From Streptomyces himalayensis subsp. himalayensis (GTDB taxonomy: Bacteria > Actinomycetota > Actinomycetes > Streptomycetales > Streptomycetaceae): a DNA stretch of 64,000 nt. Below, one piece after another: positions 1 through 10,754 of the stretch; the stretch's first letter is position 1, and each line of letters starts with the position of its first letter. The notes beneath the pieces are model-generated. The model did not search any database, was not told the origin of the DNA, and saw nothing but the letters and a program-made list of their open reading frames with translations. Made by a program: the position numbers and the translations under genes. The stretch spans positions 124,001 through 188,000 of the forward strand of contig NZ_JACEHE010000008.1 of NCBI RefSeq assembly GCF_013778455.1, written 5' to 3'.

Positions 1-873
1 GACGAGATCGATACCGAACACGGCTTCCGTCACGGGGTGTTCGACCTGGAGGCGGGTGTTCATCTCCAGGAAGTGCGCGTGGCCGTCAGCGACCAGGAAC
101 TCGACGGTTCCGGCGCCGCGGTAGCCGGTCGCATGCGCGGCACGGACCGCCAACAGGTGGAGGTGATCGGTGAGTTCCCGCGAGAGTCCCGGGGCGGGTG
201 CCTCCTCGATCACCTTCTGGTGGCGGCGCTGGAGGGAGCAGTCCCGGGTGCCGAGCGCCCACACCGTGCCGTGCGCGTCGGCCATGATCTGGACCTCGAC
301 GTGCCGCCCGCCCTGGATGTACGGCTCGACGAACACCTCACCGTCCCCGAAGGCGCTCAGGGCCTCGGCCCGTGCCGCCTCCAGGGCGCCGTCCAGCTCG
401 GAGAGTTCCCGTACGACCCGCATGCCGCGCCCGCCACCGCCCGCGGCCGCCTTGACCAGCACCGGAAGGTCGTCCTCCGTCACCTCCTCCAGAGGCGCGA
501 TGCCGATGAGCTTCTTGGCGCGCGTCTTCGACGCCATCGCCTCGATCGCCTCGGGCGGCGGTCCGATCCAGACGAGACCCGCGTCGAGCACGGCACGCGC
601 GAAGTCGGCGTTCTCGGAGAGGAAGCCGTAGCCGGGGTGCACGGCGTCGGCGCCCGCGGCCAGCGCCGCCTTCACGATCAGGTCGCCGCGCAGATACGTC
701 TCGGCGGACGCCGCTCCCGGCAGGCGTACGGAGGTGTCGGCCACGCGCGCGTGGAGGGCGTTCTCGTCGGCGTCCGAGTGCACGGCGACCGTCCGGATAC
801 CCAGGTCACGGCACGTACGGAAGACACGGCAGGCGATCTCGCCGCGGTTGGCCACGAGCACAGAAGTGATCAC
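1..873 (-). CDS. Acyl-CoA carboxylase biotin carboxylase (alpha) subunit, N-terminal part
   Basis: ATP-dependent carboxylation of biotin, the first half-reaction of an acyl-CoA carboxylase. Only about the first 290 residues are inside the window; the gene runs off the left edge. The N terminus (MITSVLVANRGEIACRV) is the classic biotin carboxylase start. A Gly-rich ATP loop (GGGGRGMR) and the signature EMNTRLQVEHPVTE are visible. The GTG at 873 has a GAGG nine bases upstream; an in-frame ATG at 888 is the alternative. It lies 20 bases after the carboxylase beta subunit, so the two are one operon. The beta subunit resembles methylcrotonyl-CoA carboxylase, so this is inferred to be its partner; propionyl- or acetyl-CoA carboxylase is possible. 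Confidence 0.93.
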   Translation of the reverse strand, partial: MITSVLVANRGEIACRVFRTCRDLGIRTVAVHSDADENALHARVADTSVRLPGAASAETYLRGDLIVKAALAAGADAVHPGYGFLSENADFARAVLDAGLVWIGPPPEAIEAMASKTRAKKLIGIAPLEEVTEDDLPVLVKAAAGGGGRGMRVVRELSELDGALEAARAEALSAFGDGEVFVEPYIQGGRHVEVQIMADAHGTVWALGTRDCSLQRRHQKVIEEAPAPGLSRELTDHLHLLAVRAAHATGYRGAGTVEFLVADGHAHFLEMNTRLQVEHPVTEAVFGIDLV

Positions 874-893
874 TGGAGAGGACCTCATATCCG

Positions 894-2492
894 TCACATC
901 CGGAAGACGCCGAAGCCGCCGCGCGCACCCTCGACGGGCGCCGTGTGGATCGCGGACAGGCACAGGCCGAGCACCGTGCGGGTGTCGCGCGGGTCGATGA
1001 CCCCGTCGTCGTACAGCCGCCCGGACAGGAACATCGGCAGGGACTCGGACTCGATCTGCTGCTCCACCATGGCGCGCAGGGCGGCGTCTGCGTCCTCGTC
1101 GTAGGGCTGCCCCTTCGCGGCGGCCGACTGGCGGGCGACGATGGAGAGCACCCCCGCGAGCTGCTGCGGGCCCATGACGGCGGACTTGGCGCTGGGCCAG
1201 GCGAAGAGGAACCGCGGGTCGTAGGCCCGCCCGCACATGCCGTAGTGGCCGGCGCCGTACGAGGCGCCCATCAGCACGCTGAGGTGCGGTACGCGCGAGT
1301 TGGACACCGCGTTGATCATCATCGCGCCGTGCTTGATGATGCCGCCCTGCTCGTACTCCTTGCCGACCATGTAGCCGGTGGTGTTGTGCAGGAAGAGGAG
1401 GGGGATGTCGCGCTGGTTGGCGAGCTGGATGAACTGGGCCGCCTTCTGCGACTCCTCGCTGAACAGCACGCCCTGCGCGTTGGCGAGGATCCCGATCGGA
1501 TAGCCGTGCAGGGTCGCCCACCCGGTGCACAGGCTCGTCCCGTACAGCGGCTTGAACTCGTCGAAGTCGGAGGCGTCGACGATCCGGGCGATGACCTCGC
1601 GCGGATCGAAGGGGATCTTCAGATCGCCCGGCACGATGCCCAGGAGCTCGTCCTCGTCGTACTTGGGCGGTTCGGCCGGGCCCGGATCGGGGTGCGCCTT
1701 GCGGTGGTTGAGGCGGGCCACGACGCGGCGGGCCTGGCGCAGGGCGTCCTGCTCGTCGAGCGCGAAGTAGTCGGCGAGACCGGACACGCGCGCGTGCATC
1801 TCGGCTCCGCCGAGCGACTCGTCGTCGCTCTCCTCGCCGGTGGCCATCTTCACGAGCGGTGGCCCGCCGAGGAAGACCTTCGCGCGCTCCTTGACCATGA
1901 TCACGTGGTCCGACATACCGGGGATGTACGCGCCTCCGGCCGTGGAGTTCCCGAAGACCACGGCGACGGTCGGGATGCCGGCCGCCGACAGCCGCGTCAG
2001 GTCGCGGAAGATCGCCCCGCCGGGGATGAAGATCTCCTTCTGCGACGGCAGATCGGCGCCGCCCGACTCGACGAGACTGATGCAGGGCAGCCGGTTGGCG
2101 TAGGCGATCTCGTTGGCGCGCAGCGCCTTCTTCAGCGACCACGGATTGCTGGCCCCGCCGCGTACGGTCGGGTCATTGGCCGTGATCAGGCATTCGACGC
2201 CCTCTACGACGCCGATCCCGGTGACGAGTGAGGCCCCCACCGCGTAGTCGCTGCCCCAGGCCGCAAGCGGCGACAGCTCCAGGAACGGGGTGTCCGGATC
2301 GAGCAGCAGCTCGATGCGCTCGCGGGCGAGCAGCTTCCCGCGCGCGCGATGCCGGGCGACGTACTTCTCGCCGCCGCCCGCGAGCGCCCTGGCGTGCTCG
2401 GCGTCGAGCTCGGCGAGCTTGCCGAGCATGGCTTCGCGGTGGGCGGCGTGGTCAGGGGCGGTGGTGTCCAGCGCGGACGCGAGGACGGTCAC
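894..2492 (-). CDS. Acyl-CoA carboxylase carboxyltransferase (beta) subunit, methylcrotonyl-CoA type
   Basis: Transfers CO2 from biotin to an acyl-CoA. At 532 residues it has the length of methylcrotonyl-CoA carboxylase beta chains. The segment GYMVGKEYEQGGIIKHGAMM is characteristic of that subgroup rather than of propionyl-CoA carboxylases. The crotonase-like N and C carboxyltransferase halves are both present. The GTG start at 2492 has a good GGAGG. It sits between the AtuA-like gene (43 bases upstream) and the biotin carboxylase subunit, an arrangement typical of leucine (liu) or acyclic terpene (atu) degradation clusters. The function is known for the family; the exact substrate is inferred. 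Confidence 0.92.
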   Translation of the reverse strand: MTVLASALDTTAPDHAAHREAMLGKLAELDAEHARALAGGGEKYVARHRARGKLLARERIELLLDPDTPFLELSPLAAWGSDYAVGASLVTGIGVVEGVECLITANDPTVRGGASNPWSLKKALRANEIAYANRLPCISLVESGGADLPSQKEIFIPGGAIFRDLTRLSAAGIPTVAVVFGNSTAGGAYIPGMSDHVIMVKERAKVFLGGPPLVKMATGEESDDESLGGAEMHARVSGLADYFALDEQDALRQARRVVARLNHRKAHPDPGPAEPPKYDEDELLGIVPGDLKIPFDPREVIARIVDASDFDEFKPLYGTSLCTGWATLHGYPIGILANAQGVLFSEESQKAAQFIQLANQRDIPLLFLHNTTGYMVGKEYEQGGIIKHGAMMINAVSNSRVPHLSVLMGASYGAGHYGMCGRAYDPRFLFAWPSAKSAVMGPQQLAGVLSIVARQSAAAKGQPYDEDADAALRAMVEQQIESESLPMFLSGRLYDDGVIDPRDTRTVLGLCLSAIHTAPVEGARGGFGVFRM

Positions 2493-2535
2493 GGGGTCAC
2501 CTCCGGCGAGGAAAAGACATGGCGCCAGGCCTCCG

Positions 2536-4226
<1,691 letters not shown>

Positions 4227-4230
<4 letters not shown>

Positions 4231-4307
4231 CGGGCGGCGCCCTTCGGCGTGCGTCCGGCGCCGGGCGGACCGGCGAAGGCCTGCGCGATGCGCAGCGGGC
4301 CCGTCAT
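4227..4307 (-). other. 26-codon coupled mini-frame made by a 77-bp tandem duplication
   Basis: Starts MTGPLRIAQAFAGPP and ends GAGRTPKGAAR. It is a chimera: the first seven residues repeat the start of the AtuA-like protein, the rest repeats the last residues of the TIGR03084 protein. Its ATG overlaps the upstream stop (ATGA) and its stop overlaps the AtuA start (ATGA), so ribosomes could pass through it. I do not claim a functional peptide. Most base differences between the two 77-bp copies are synonymous (GCG/GCC, GGC/GGT, CCG/CCC, GGG/GGA, CGT/CGC). Confidence 0.6.
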
Positions 4308-5110
4308 CGGCCGCCCCCCTTCGGCGCACGCCCGGCCCCCGGCGGGCCCGCGAAGGCCTGCGCGATGTCCAGCCACCGGTCGGCGTCGGGCCCCTCGGCC
4401 CGTACGGCGAGGTCGGCGCGGTGGGCGCGCTGGGTGACCAGGAGGCAGAAGTCGAGCGCGGGCCCGGTGACCCTCTGCGCGGCGTCCTCGGGCCCGTACG
4501 TCCACACCTCACCCGAACCCGACCCGTCGGGCGGGGTGAGCTCGACGCGGAACTCCTCGCCCGGGGCGGCCAGTCCCCGCACCGCGAAGGAGAAGTCACG
4601 CGCGCGTACGCCGATACGCGCCACGTGACGCAGCCGCGCGGTGGCCCGACGGGTCGTGCCGAGGGCGTCCACGATGTCCTGACCATGCGCCCAGGTCTCC
4701 ATCAGACGGCCGGTCGCCATGGAGGCCGCGCTCATCGGCGGCCCGTACCAGGGAAACCGGGTCCCGGTCGGAGCCGCCCGCAGCGCCTTCTGCAGCAGGT
4801 CACGCCCGGTGCGCCAGCGGGCGAGCAAGTCGGTGTGCGGCAGTGCCGCGCCCGCCTCGGCCGCCTGGTCGACGAAGGTCTCCGGCGCGGCCAGAGCCTT
4901 CGCGGCCTCTGCGGCGAAGCCGTCCGGGTCGGTGACGGACAGCAGCGCCATGCGGTCGGTCCACTCGAGATGAGCGATCTGGTGGGCGATGGTCCAGCGG
5001 GGCGCGGAGGTCATCCAGGCCCACTTCTGACGGCTCAGTCCACCGACGATCTCGTCGAGTTCATCACCTTCGGCACGCAAGTCGTCCAGTACGACAGCGG
5101 GTTCGGACAC
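4304..5110 (-). CDS. TIGR03084 family (DinB/mycothiol-dependent isomerase-like) protein
   Basis: 268 residues. The N-terminal region carries the helical-bundle metal-binding fold of the MDMPI/DinB superfamily (WTIAHQIAHLEWTD, with candidate metal-binding His residues) and a C-terminal domain like the wyosine-base-formation group. The family (TIGR03084) has no settled function and often sits beside AtuA and acyl-CoA carboxylase genes, as here. I chose the GTG at 5110 because GGGGAG lies six bases upstream; a longer frame to 5176 has no ribosome site. First gene of the minus-strand carboxylase operon; a palindrome at 5177-5190 may be its operator. Confidence 0.82.
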   Translation of the reverse strand: MSEPAVVLDDLRAEGDELDEIVGGLSRQKWAWMTSAPRWTIAHQIAHLEWTDRMALLSVTDPDGFAAEAAKALAAPETFVDQAAEAGAALPHTDLLARWRTGRDLLQKALRAAPTGTRFPWYGPPMSAASMATGRLMETWAHGQDIVDALGTTRRATARLRHVARIGVRARDFSFAVRGLAAPGEEFRVELTPPDGSGSGEVWTYGPEDAAQRVTGPALDFCLLVTQRAHRADLAVRAEGPDADRWLDIAQAFAGPPGAGRAPKGGGR

Positions 5111-5176
5111 GGTGCGCTCCCCTCGGGACCGGCACGGCGGTGTGCCCCCGGAGCATGGCAGCCGCCAGAAAAACAA

Positions 5177-5190
5177 GCAAGCGTGCTTGC
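5177..5190. promoter_or_regulatory. Perfect 6-bp inverted repeat, possible TetR-type operator
   Basis: GCAAGC, two bases, GCTTGC, in the gap upstream of the TIGR03084/AtuA/carboxylase operon and 67 bases from its GTG. Palindromes built on CAAGC/GCTTG are common TetR-family operators in Streptomyces. No TetR gene is in the window, so the regulator is unknown. Confidence 0.45.
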
Positions 5191-5285
5191 ATTGATTTCG
5201 GGCCGTTCGTTACGGAGCGGCAGCCGGTGGACTCCCGGGAGGACCAGGCCGACGAGGACGGCCAGACGTAAGGAAACGCGTCGCG

Positions 5286-6341
5286 TCAGAGGGCGGTGCC
5301 GCCCTGGGCCGCGTCGTCCAGCCCCTTCGCCTTCCCCCGCCCCACCTGCGTCCGCACCGCCCCCATGCTCGCACCGATGACCAGCGCGATCGCCAGCGCC
5401 TGGGTGGCAGACAGGGCCTGGTGCAGGACCAGGAAGCCGGCAAACGCCGCGAGGGCCGGTTCCAGGCTCATGAGGACGGCGAAGGTGGACGCGGGCAGGC
5501 GTCGCAGGGCGATCAGTTCGAGGGTGTACGGCAGGACGGACGAGAGCATCGCGACGCCCGCGCCGAGGCCCAGCGTGACCGGGTCGATGAGCTTCGTCCC
5601 CGACTCCGCGATGCCCAACGGCAGGAAGAGCAGGGCCGCCACGGCCATGGCCAGCGCCAGGCCGTCGGCCTGCGGGAAGCGGCGTCCCGTACGGGCGCTG
5701 AACACGATGTACGCCGCCCACATGGCGCCGGCGCCCAGCGCGAAGGCGACACCCAGGGGGTCGAGGCTCTCGAAGCCTCCGCCGCCGAGCAGGAAGACGC
5801 CGGCGAGGGCGAGGCCTGCCCAGATCACGTTCACCGCCCGGCGGGACGCGAGCACGGAGAGCGCGAGCGGGCCCAGGACCTCGAGGGTGACGGCCGGTCC
5901 CAGCGGGATACGGGCGACGGCCTGGTAGAAGAGCCCGTTCATGGCGCCCATGGCGACACCGAAGGCGAGGACGGTGCCCCAGTCGGCGCGCGAGTGACCG
6001 CGCAGCCGCGGACGGCAGACGGCGAGCAGCACGACCGCGGCGACGATGAGCCGCAGCGTCACGACACCGAGAGCCCCCGCCCTCGGCATCAGACTCACCG
6101 CGAGCGCGCCGCCGAACTGCACGGAGACACCGCCGGCGAGGACGAGGCCGACGGGACCGAGGGAGCCGAGACCGAAGCGGAAACTGCGGCGCCTTCCGGG
6201 TGCGCCCGGCACGTCGGCTGCGGCCTGCGCAGCCGGCACGGCACCTGGCGCTGCCGCCGCCACGGCGGGCGCCGTATCGCCGACGCCACCAGGAGTGCCC
6301 TGCGCACCTTGTGCGACGCCTGCTTCCGACACGTCCGACAC
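5286..6341 (-). CDS. EamA/DMT family exporter (RhtA-like)
   Basis: Drug/metabolite transporter superfamily; family members export amino acids or metabolites. About ten hydrophobic segments in two EamA halves follow an Ala/Gly/Pro-rich N-terminal tail of about 75 residues. The C-terminal half has LMSLEPALAAFAGFLVL, typical of RhtA-like exporters. Start uncertain: GTG at 6341 is chosen because the candidate promoter at 6405-6433 would leave a leader of about 60 bases; the same frame opens with GTG at 6416. Substrate unknown. Confidence 0.85.
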   Translation of the reverse strand: MSDVSEAGVAQGAQGTPGGVGDTAPAVAAAAPGAVPAAQAAADVPGAPGRRRSFRFGLGSLGPVGLVLAGGVSVQFGGALAVSLMPRAGALGVVTLRLIVAAVVLLAVCRPRLRGHSRADWGTVLAFGVAMGAMNGLFYQAVARIPLGPAVTLEVLGPLALSVLASRRAVNVIWAGLALAGVFLLGGGGFESLDPLGVAFALGAGAMWAAYIVFSARTGRRFPQADGLALAMAVAALLFLPLGIAESGTKLIDPVTLGLGAGVAMLSSVLPYTLELIALRRLPASTFAVLMSLEPALAAFAGFLVLHQALSATQALAIALVIGASMGAVRTQVGRGKAKGLDDAAQGGTAL

Positions 6342-6404
6342 GGCTCTCAGCCTTCCCGAGGTCCAATCCAAGCCACAAGTCCATTCACCTGGACTCGCGT
6401 ATTC

Positions 6405-6433
6405 AAAATAGTGCACCCGTCCAGCACTGTGAA
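6405..6433 (-). promoter_or_regulatory. Candidate promoter for the EamA exporter
   Basis: On the minus strand TTCACA, 17 bases, TATTTT, an unusually AT-rich -10 for this genome, 64 bases upstream of the chosen GTG. Assigned by eye. Confidence 0.45.
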
Positions 6434-6446
6434 ACCCTTTTGCAGC

Positions 6447-9395
6447 TTACGTCGGCGGCCGGTCGGCCCGGTCGCCGGAGTCCCCGAGCGCTTCGGCCAG
6501 CACCTCCGCCACATGCCTCCCCCGCCGCCCCGCGAGCTGCTCCAGCTGGGTGCGGCAGGAGAAGCCGTCGGCCAGCAGCACCGTGTCGTCCGACGCCGCC
6601 CGTACCGACGGAAGCAGCTGCTCCTCGGCGCAGGCGGTCGAGACCTCGTAATGGCCCTTCTCGAAGCCGAAGTTGCCTGCGAGGCCGCAGCAGCCGCCGC
6701 TGAGGTCGCCGGTCAGGCCCGCCTTCTCGCGCAGGCGGCGTTCGGCCGCGTCGCCGAGGACCGCGTGCTGGTGGCAGTGGGTCTGGCCGGCGACGGGTCG
6801 GTCGAGGCGCGGCGGCTGCCAGTCGGGAGCCTGCTCCTCCAGGTACTGGGCGAGCGTGCGGACCGAGTCGGCGAGTTCACGCGCGCGTGGGTCGTCGTGG
6901 AGGAGTTCCGGCAGGTCGGTCCTGAGTGCGGCCGCGCAGCTGGGCTCCAGTACGACCAAGGGGCCGCCCATGACCGGCTCCATCCGGTCGAGGGTGCGGC
7001 GCATGACGGCGCGGGCGCGGTCGAGCTGGCCGGTCGAGACGTACGTCAGGCCACAGCACACGCCCGACGGCGGCAGGACGACCCGGCGTCCGGCGTCCTC
7101 CAGGACCTTCACTGCCGCCTTGCCCACCTCGGGCGACAGATGATCGGTGAAGGTGTCCGGCCACAGCACGGCGGCCTGGTTCGACGAGAGGATGTCCGTG
7201 CGGCCTCCGCCGAGCCGTCGTGCGCGGCGGTCGAACCACCGCCGGAACGTCTCGCGCGGCAGCCGCGGAAGCTCCCGCTCCGGTGCGATGCCGCCGAGCC
7301 GCTTGGCGAGCGTGGCCAGCGGGCGCAGCCGCAGCGCCGCGTTCACGGCGGTCGCGAAGTTCACGGCGCCCGCGAAGGGCGCGGCGAGCCGGAGCCAGCG
7401 CGGCAGCCACCCCATCGCGTAGTGCGCGGCCGGTCGCCGCCGCCCCGCGTAGTGGTGGTGCAGGAACTCCGCCTTGTACGTGGCCATGTCGACGCCGACC
7501 GGGCAGTCCGACCGGCAGCCTTTGCACGACAGGCACAGGTCGAGCGCGTCGCGGACCTCCGTGGACCGCCAGCCGTCCGTCACCACCTCGCCCGCCAGCA
7601 TTTCGTGCAGCAGGCGCGCGCGCCCGCGCGTGGAATGCTCCTCCTCGCCTGTGGCCCGGAAGGACGGGCACATCACCGCAGGCCCCGCCGCCGTCCCCGT
7701 ACGGCACTTCGCGACGCCCACGCACCGGCGGACCGCCGCCGAGAAGTCCCCGCCGTCGTGGGGGTAGCCGAAGGCCACGTCGACCGGTTTCCGCGGCAGG
7801 ACGGCGAACCGCAGGTTCTCGTCGAGCCGGGCCGGGCGTACCAGCATCCCCGGGTTGAGCAGGTCGTCCGGGTCCCAGGCGCCCTTCACCCGTTCGAAGA
7901 GCCGCACCATCTCCGTGCCGTACATCTTCGGCAGCAGCTCGGCGCGTGCCTGGCCGTCGCCGTGCTCGCCCGAGAGCGAGCCGCCGTGGGCGACGACCAC
8001 GTCCGCGAGCTCCTCCGAGAAGCGGCGGAAGCGGCCGATGCCCTCGGGCGTCAGCAGGTCGAAGTCGATGCGGACGTGGATGCAGCCGTCGCCGAAGTGC
8101 CCGTACGGCGTGCCGAGCAGGCCGTGCTGGGCCAGCAGCCCCCGGAAGTCCCGCAGGTAACCGCCCAGCCGGGCCGGCGGCACCGCACAGTCCTCCCAGC
8201 CCGGCCAGGCCTCCGTGCCGTCCGGCATCCGCGTCGCCGTACCGCTCGCGTCCTCGCGGATCCGCCACAGGGTGCGCTGCCCGGCCGGGTCGGTGACGAC
8301 GACGGCGTCCACGACGTCGGCGGCGCGCACGATCGCCTCGGCACGCGCGCGTGCCTCCGCCTCCGAGCCGCCGCCCGTCTCGACGAACAGCCAGGCACCG
8401 CCCTTGGGCAGCGCGGCAGTGCCTGGGGGCACGAGGTCGGCGGCCATGCCCTCCACGGTCAGCGGCCCGAACGGCAGCAGTCCTGCGGCCGCGTCCGCGG
8501 CGGCGCCCTCGTCTGCGTACCCGAGAACGCCGAGCGCACGCGCGCGTGGCGCCTCGACGAGCCGGACGACCGCCTCCGTGAGCACGCCGAGCGTGCCTTC
8601 GCTGCCGCAGAACGCACGCGCGACGTCCGCGCCCTTCTCGGGCAGCAGCGCGTCCAGTGCGTAGCCGGAGATACGGCGCGGCAGCTCGGGAAAGCCGGTG
8701 CGCAGCAGCGCCAACTCGCCGTCCACGAGAGCGCGCAGGCCGTCAGGGGCACCGGCCCATCCGCGGCCCAGCCGCAGGCGCTCGCCCCGGCCACTGATCA
8801 CCGACAACTCGCCGACGTTGTCCGCGGTCGTCCCCCACGCCACCGAGTGCGACCCGCACGAGTTGTTGCCGATCATCCCGCCGAGGGTGCAGCGGCTGTG
8901 CGTGGACGGGTCGGGCCCGAACCGCAGGCCGTGCGGGGCCGCGGCCTCCTGGAGCCGGTCCAGGACGACGCCCGGCTGGACGACCGCCGTACGCTCCTCC
9001 GGTTCCAGGGAAACGATCTTGTTCATGTGCCGAGTGAAGTCCAGGACGACACCGGCGCCGGTCGCCTGGCCGGCGATGGACGTGCCGCCGCCGCGCGCCA
9101 CGAGCGGCACACCGTGCTCGCGGCACACGGCGAGCACCGCGGCCACGTCGTCGGCGTCCCGCGGGGCCACCACACCGAGCGGCACACGCCGGTAGTTGGA
9201 CGCGTCCATGGTGGTCAGCGCCCTCGCGGTCACCCCGAAGTCGACGTCCCCGCCGACGGCCGCCCGAAGCCGGCTCCGCAGCTGAGCGCGCAGATCAGCG
9301 CCCGGGTCACCGCCAGGCTCAGTCCTCCGGCCGACACGCCGGTCATCGCCCCCGTCAACCCGCAGCTCGCCCGGTACCCCTTCGAGATCAGCCAT
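6447..9395 (-). CDS. FAD-linked oxidase fused to Fe-S reductase (D-2-hydroxyacid dehydrogenase type)
   Basis: About 982 residues. The N-terminal half is an FAD-binding PCMH/FAD-oxidase C domain: GGGTSIAGQATGAG binds the FAD pyrophosphate, followed by NNSCGSHSVAWG. The C-terminal half is GlpC-like: a ferredoxin motif CLSCKGCRSDCP, then CCG modules GVCCGLTY and GCCGLAGNFGFEKG. This fusion is typical of membrane-associated quinone-linked D-lactate or D-2-hydroxyglutarate dehydrogenases; substrate is not decidable here. Only one CxxCxxC cluster motif is obvious. The ATG at 9395 is the best start; the frame continues to 9470. Divergent from serC. Confidence 0.88.
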   Translation of the reverse strand: MADLEGVPGELRVDGGDDRRVGRRTEPGGDPGADLRAQLRSRLRAAVGGDVDFGVTARALTTMDASNYRRVPLGVVAPRDADDVAAVLAVCREHGVPLVARGGGTSIAGQATGAGVVLDFTRHMNKIVSLEPEERTAVVQPGVVLDRLQEAAAPHGLRFGPDPSTHSRCTLGGMIGNNSCGSHSVAWGTTADNVGELSVISGRGERLRLGRGWAGAPDGLRALVDGELALLRTGFPELPRRISGYALDALLPEKGADVARAFCGSEGTLGVLTEAVVRLVEAPRARALGVLGYADEGAAADAAAGLLPFGPLTVEGMAADLVPPGTAALPKGGAWLFVETGGGSEAEARARAEAIVRAADVVDAVVVTDPAGQRTLWRIREDASGTATRMPDGTEAWPGWEDCAVPPARLGGYLRDFRGLLAQHGLLGTPYGHFGDGCIHVRIDFDLLTPEGIGRFRRFSEELADVVVAHGGSLSGEHGDGQARAELLPKMYGTEMVRLFERVKGAWDPDDLLNPGMLVRPARLDENLRFAVLPRKPVDVAFGYPHDGGDFSAAVRRCVGVAKCRTGTAAGPAVMCPSFRATGEEEHSTRGRARLLHEMLAGEVVTDGWRSTEVRDALDLCLSCKGCRSDCPVGVDMATYKAEFLHHHYAGRRRPAAHYAMGWLPRWLRLAAPFAGAVNFATAVNAALRLRPLATLAKRLGGIAPERELPRLPRETFRRWFDRRARRLGGGRTDILSSNQAAVLWPDTFTDHLSPEVGKAAVKVLEDAGRRVVLPPSGVCCGLTYVSTGQLDRARAVMRRTLDRMEPVMGGPLVVLEPSCAAALRTDLPELLHDDPRARELADSVRTLAQYLEEQAPDWQPPRLDRPVAGQTHCHQHAVLGDAAERRLREKAGLTGDLSGGCCGLAGNFGFEKGHYEVSTACAEEQLLPSVRAASDDTVLLADGFSCRTQLEQLAGRRGRHVAEVLAEALGDSGDRADRPPT

Positions 9396-9507
9396 GCCCC
9401 CAGGATGCCCCCGCCCGCACTCCTCATGATCCGGCTGCCCCGTTCTCATGATCCGGCTCGCCCGTCTCATCCGACGGACACGTTTCCGCCAGGTTTCACC
9501 GAGCGAC

Positions 9508-9513
9508 TAGGCT
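9508..9513 (+). promoter_or_regulatory. -10 element of a leaderless serC promoter
   Basis: TAGGCT ends six bases before the GTG start, so transcription should begin at the start codon. No Shine-Dalgarno sequence is present. Confidence 0.6.
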
Positions 9514-9519
9514 CCCCAC

Positions 9520-10638
9520 GTGGCTGAGATCCAGATTCCCGCTGACATCAAGCCCGCCGACGGACGTTTCGGCGCGGGCCCCTCCAAGGTGCGCACGGAG
9601 GCGCTGGACGCCCTGGCCGCCACCGGCACGTCCCTCATGGGCACCTCTCACCGCCAGGCCCCGGTCAAGAACCTGGTCGGCAAGGTCCGCGAGGGCGTAC
9701 GCGACCTCTTCCAGCTCCCCGAGGGCTACGAGGTGATCCTCGGCAACGGCGGCTCGACCGCGTTCTGGGACATCGCGACCCACGGCCTGATCGAGAACAA
9801 GTCGCAGCACCTCAGCTTCGGCGAGTTCAGCTCCAAGTTCGCCAAGGCCGCGAAACTGGCCCCGTGGCTCGCCGAGCCGACCGTCATCTCCACCGACCCG
9901 GGTACGCACCCCGAGGCCGCCGCCGAGGCGGGCGTCGACGTCTACGCGTTCACGCACAACGAGACCTCGACCGGTGTGGCCATGCCCCTCAAGCGGGTCG
10001 AGGGCGCCGACGCGGGCTCGCTCGTCCTCGTGGACGCCACCTCCGGCGCGGGCGGTCTGCCGGTCGACATCGCCGAGACCGACGTCTACTACTTCGCGCC
10101 GCAGAAGTCCTTCGCCGCCGACGGCGGCCTGTGGATCGCCGTCTTCTCCCCCGCCGCGATCGAGCGTGCCGAGCGCATCCACGCGTCGGGCCGCCACGTC
10201 CCGGAGTTCTTCAGCCTCCCCACGGCGATCGACAACTCCCGCAAGAACCAGACGTACAACACCCCGGCCCTCGCCACGCTGTTCCTGCTCAACGAGCAGC
10301 TGGAGTGGATCAACGGCCAGGGCGGCCTGGACTGGGCGGTGCGGCGCACCGCGACCTCCGCGCGGACGCTCTACGGCTGGGCCGAGGACGTCAAGTACGC
10401 CAACCCGTTCGTCGCCGACCCGGCGAAGCGCTCGCAGGTCATCGGCACGATCGACTTCTCGGACGACGTCGACGCCGCCGCGGTCGCCAAGGTGCTCCGC
10501 GCCAACGGCATCGTGGACACGGAGCCGTACCGCAAGCTGGGCCGTAACCAGCTGCGCGTCGCGATGTTCCCGGCGATCGAGCCGTCGGACATCGAGGCGC
10601 TGACGAAGTGCATCGACTACGTGATCGAGAAGCTCTGA
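9520..10638 (+). CDS. serC: Phosphoserine aminotransferase
   Basis: Converts 3-phosphohydroxypyruvate and glutamate to O-phosphoserine in serine synthesis (PLP, cytoplasm). The 372-residue length and the N terminus (PADIKPADGRFGAGPSKVR) fit the actinobacterial SerC subtype (TIGR01366). The PLP lysine is in YYFAPQKSFAADGG; STAFWDIATHG is also typical. The GTG start is set by a -10 element six bases upstream. Monocistronic, ended by a strong terminator. Confidence 0.97.
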   Translation: MAEIQIPADIKPADGRFGAGPSKVRTEALDALAATGTSLMGTSHRQAPVKNLVGKVREGVRDLFQLPEGYEVILGNGGSTAFWDIATHGLIENKSQHLSFGEFSSKFAKAAKLAPWLAEPTVISTDPGTHPEAAAEAGVDVYAFTHNETSTGVAMPLKRVEGADAGSLVLVDATSGAGGLPVDIAETDVYYFAPQKSFAADGGLWIAVFSPAAIERAERIHASGRHVPEFFSLPTAIDNSRKNQTYNTPALATLFLLNEQLEWINGQGGLDWAVRRTATSARTLYGWAEDVKYANPFVADPAKRSQVIGTIDFSDDVDAAAVAKVLRANGIVDTEPYRKLGRNQLRVAMFPAIEPSDIEALTKCIDYVIEKL

Positions 10639-10653
10639 TCACTGCGGTACGAC

Positions 10654-10694
10654 ACTGAAGGGCGCCCGGCGAAACGTCGGGCGCCCTCTTCAGT
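10654..10694 (+). terminator. Rho-independent-type terminator after serC
   Basis: Stem ACTGAAGGGCGCCCG pairs with CGGGCGCCCTCTTCAGT around a short loop, 15 bases after the serC stop. It lacks a long U tail, as usual in Streptomyces, and may also serve the convergent gene ending at 10755. Confidence 0.8.
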
Positions 10695-10754
10695 CGCAGG
10701 CTCAGGTTCACTACCGGGACCTGCAAGCACCCGCTCGACAGCGTCCGGGACGTC

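Noticed and set aside
5421..9527. Very long open frame (over 1,300 codons) on the plus strand
   Set aside because: It is antisense to the EamA and FAD/Fe-S genes and read only because of GC-rich codon bias; composition is Arg/Gly/Ala/Asp-rich with no domain.
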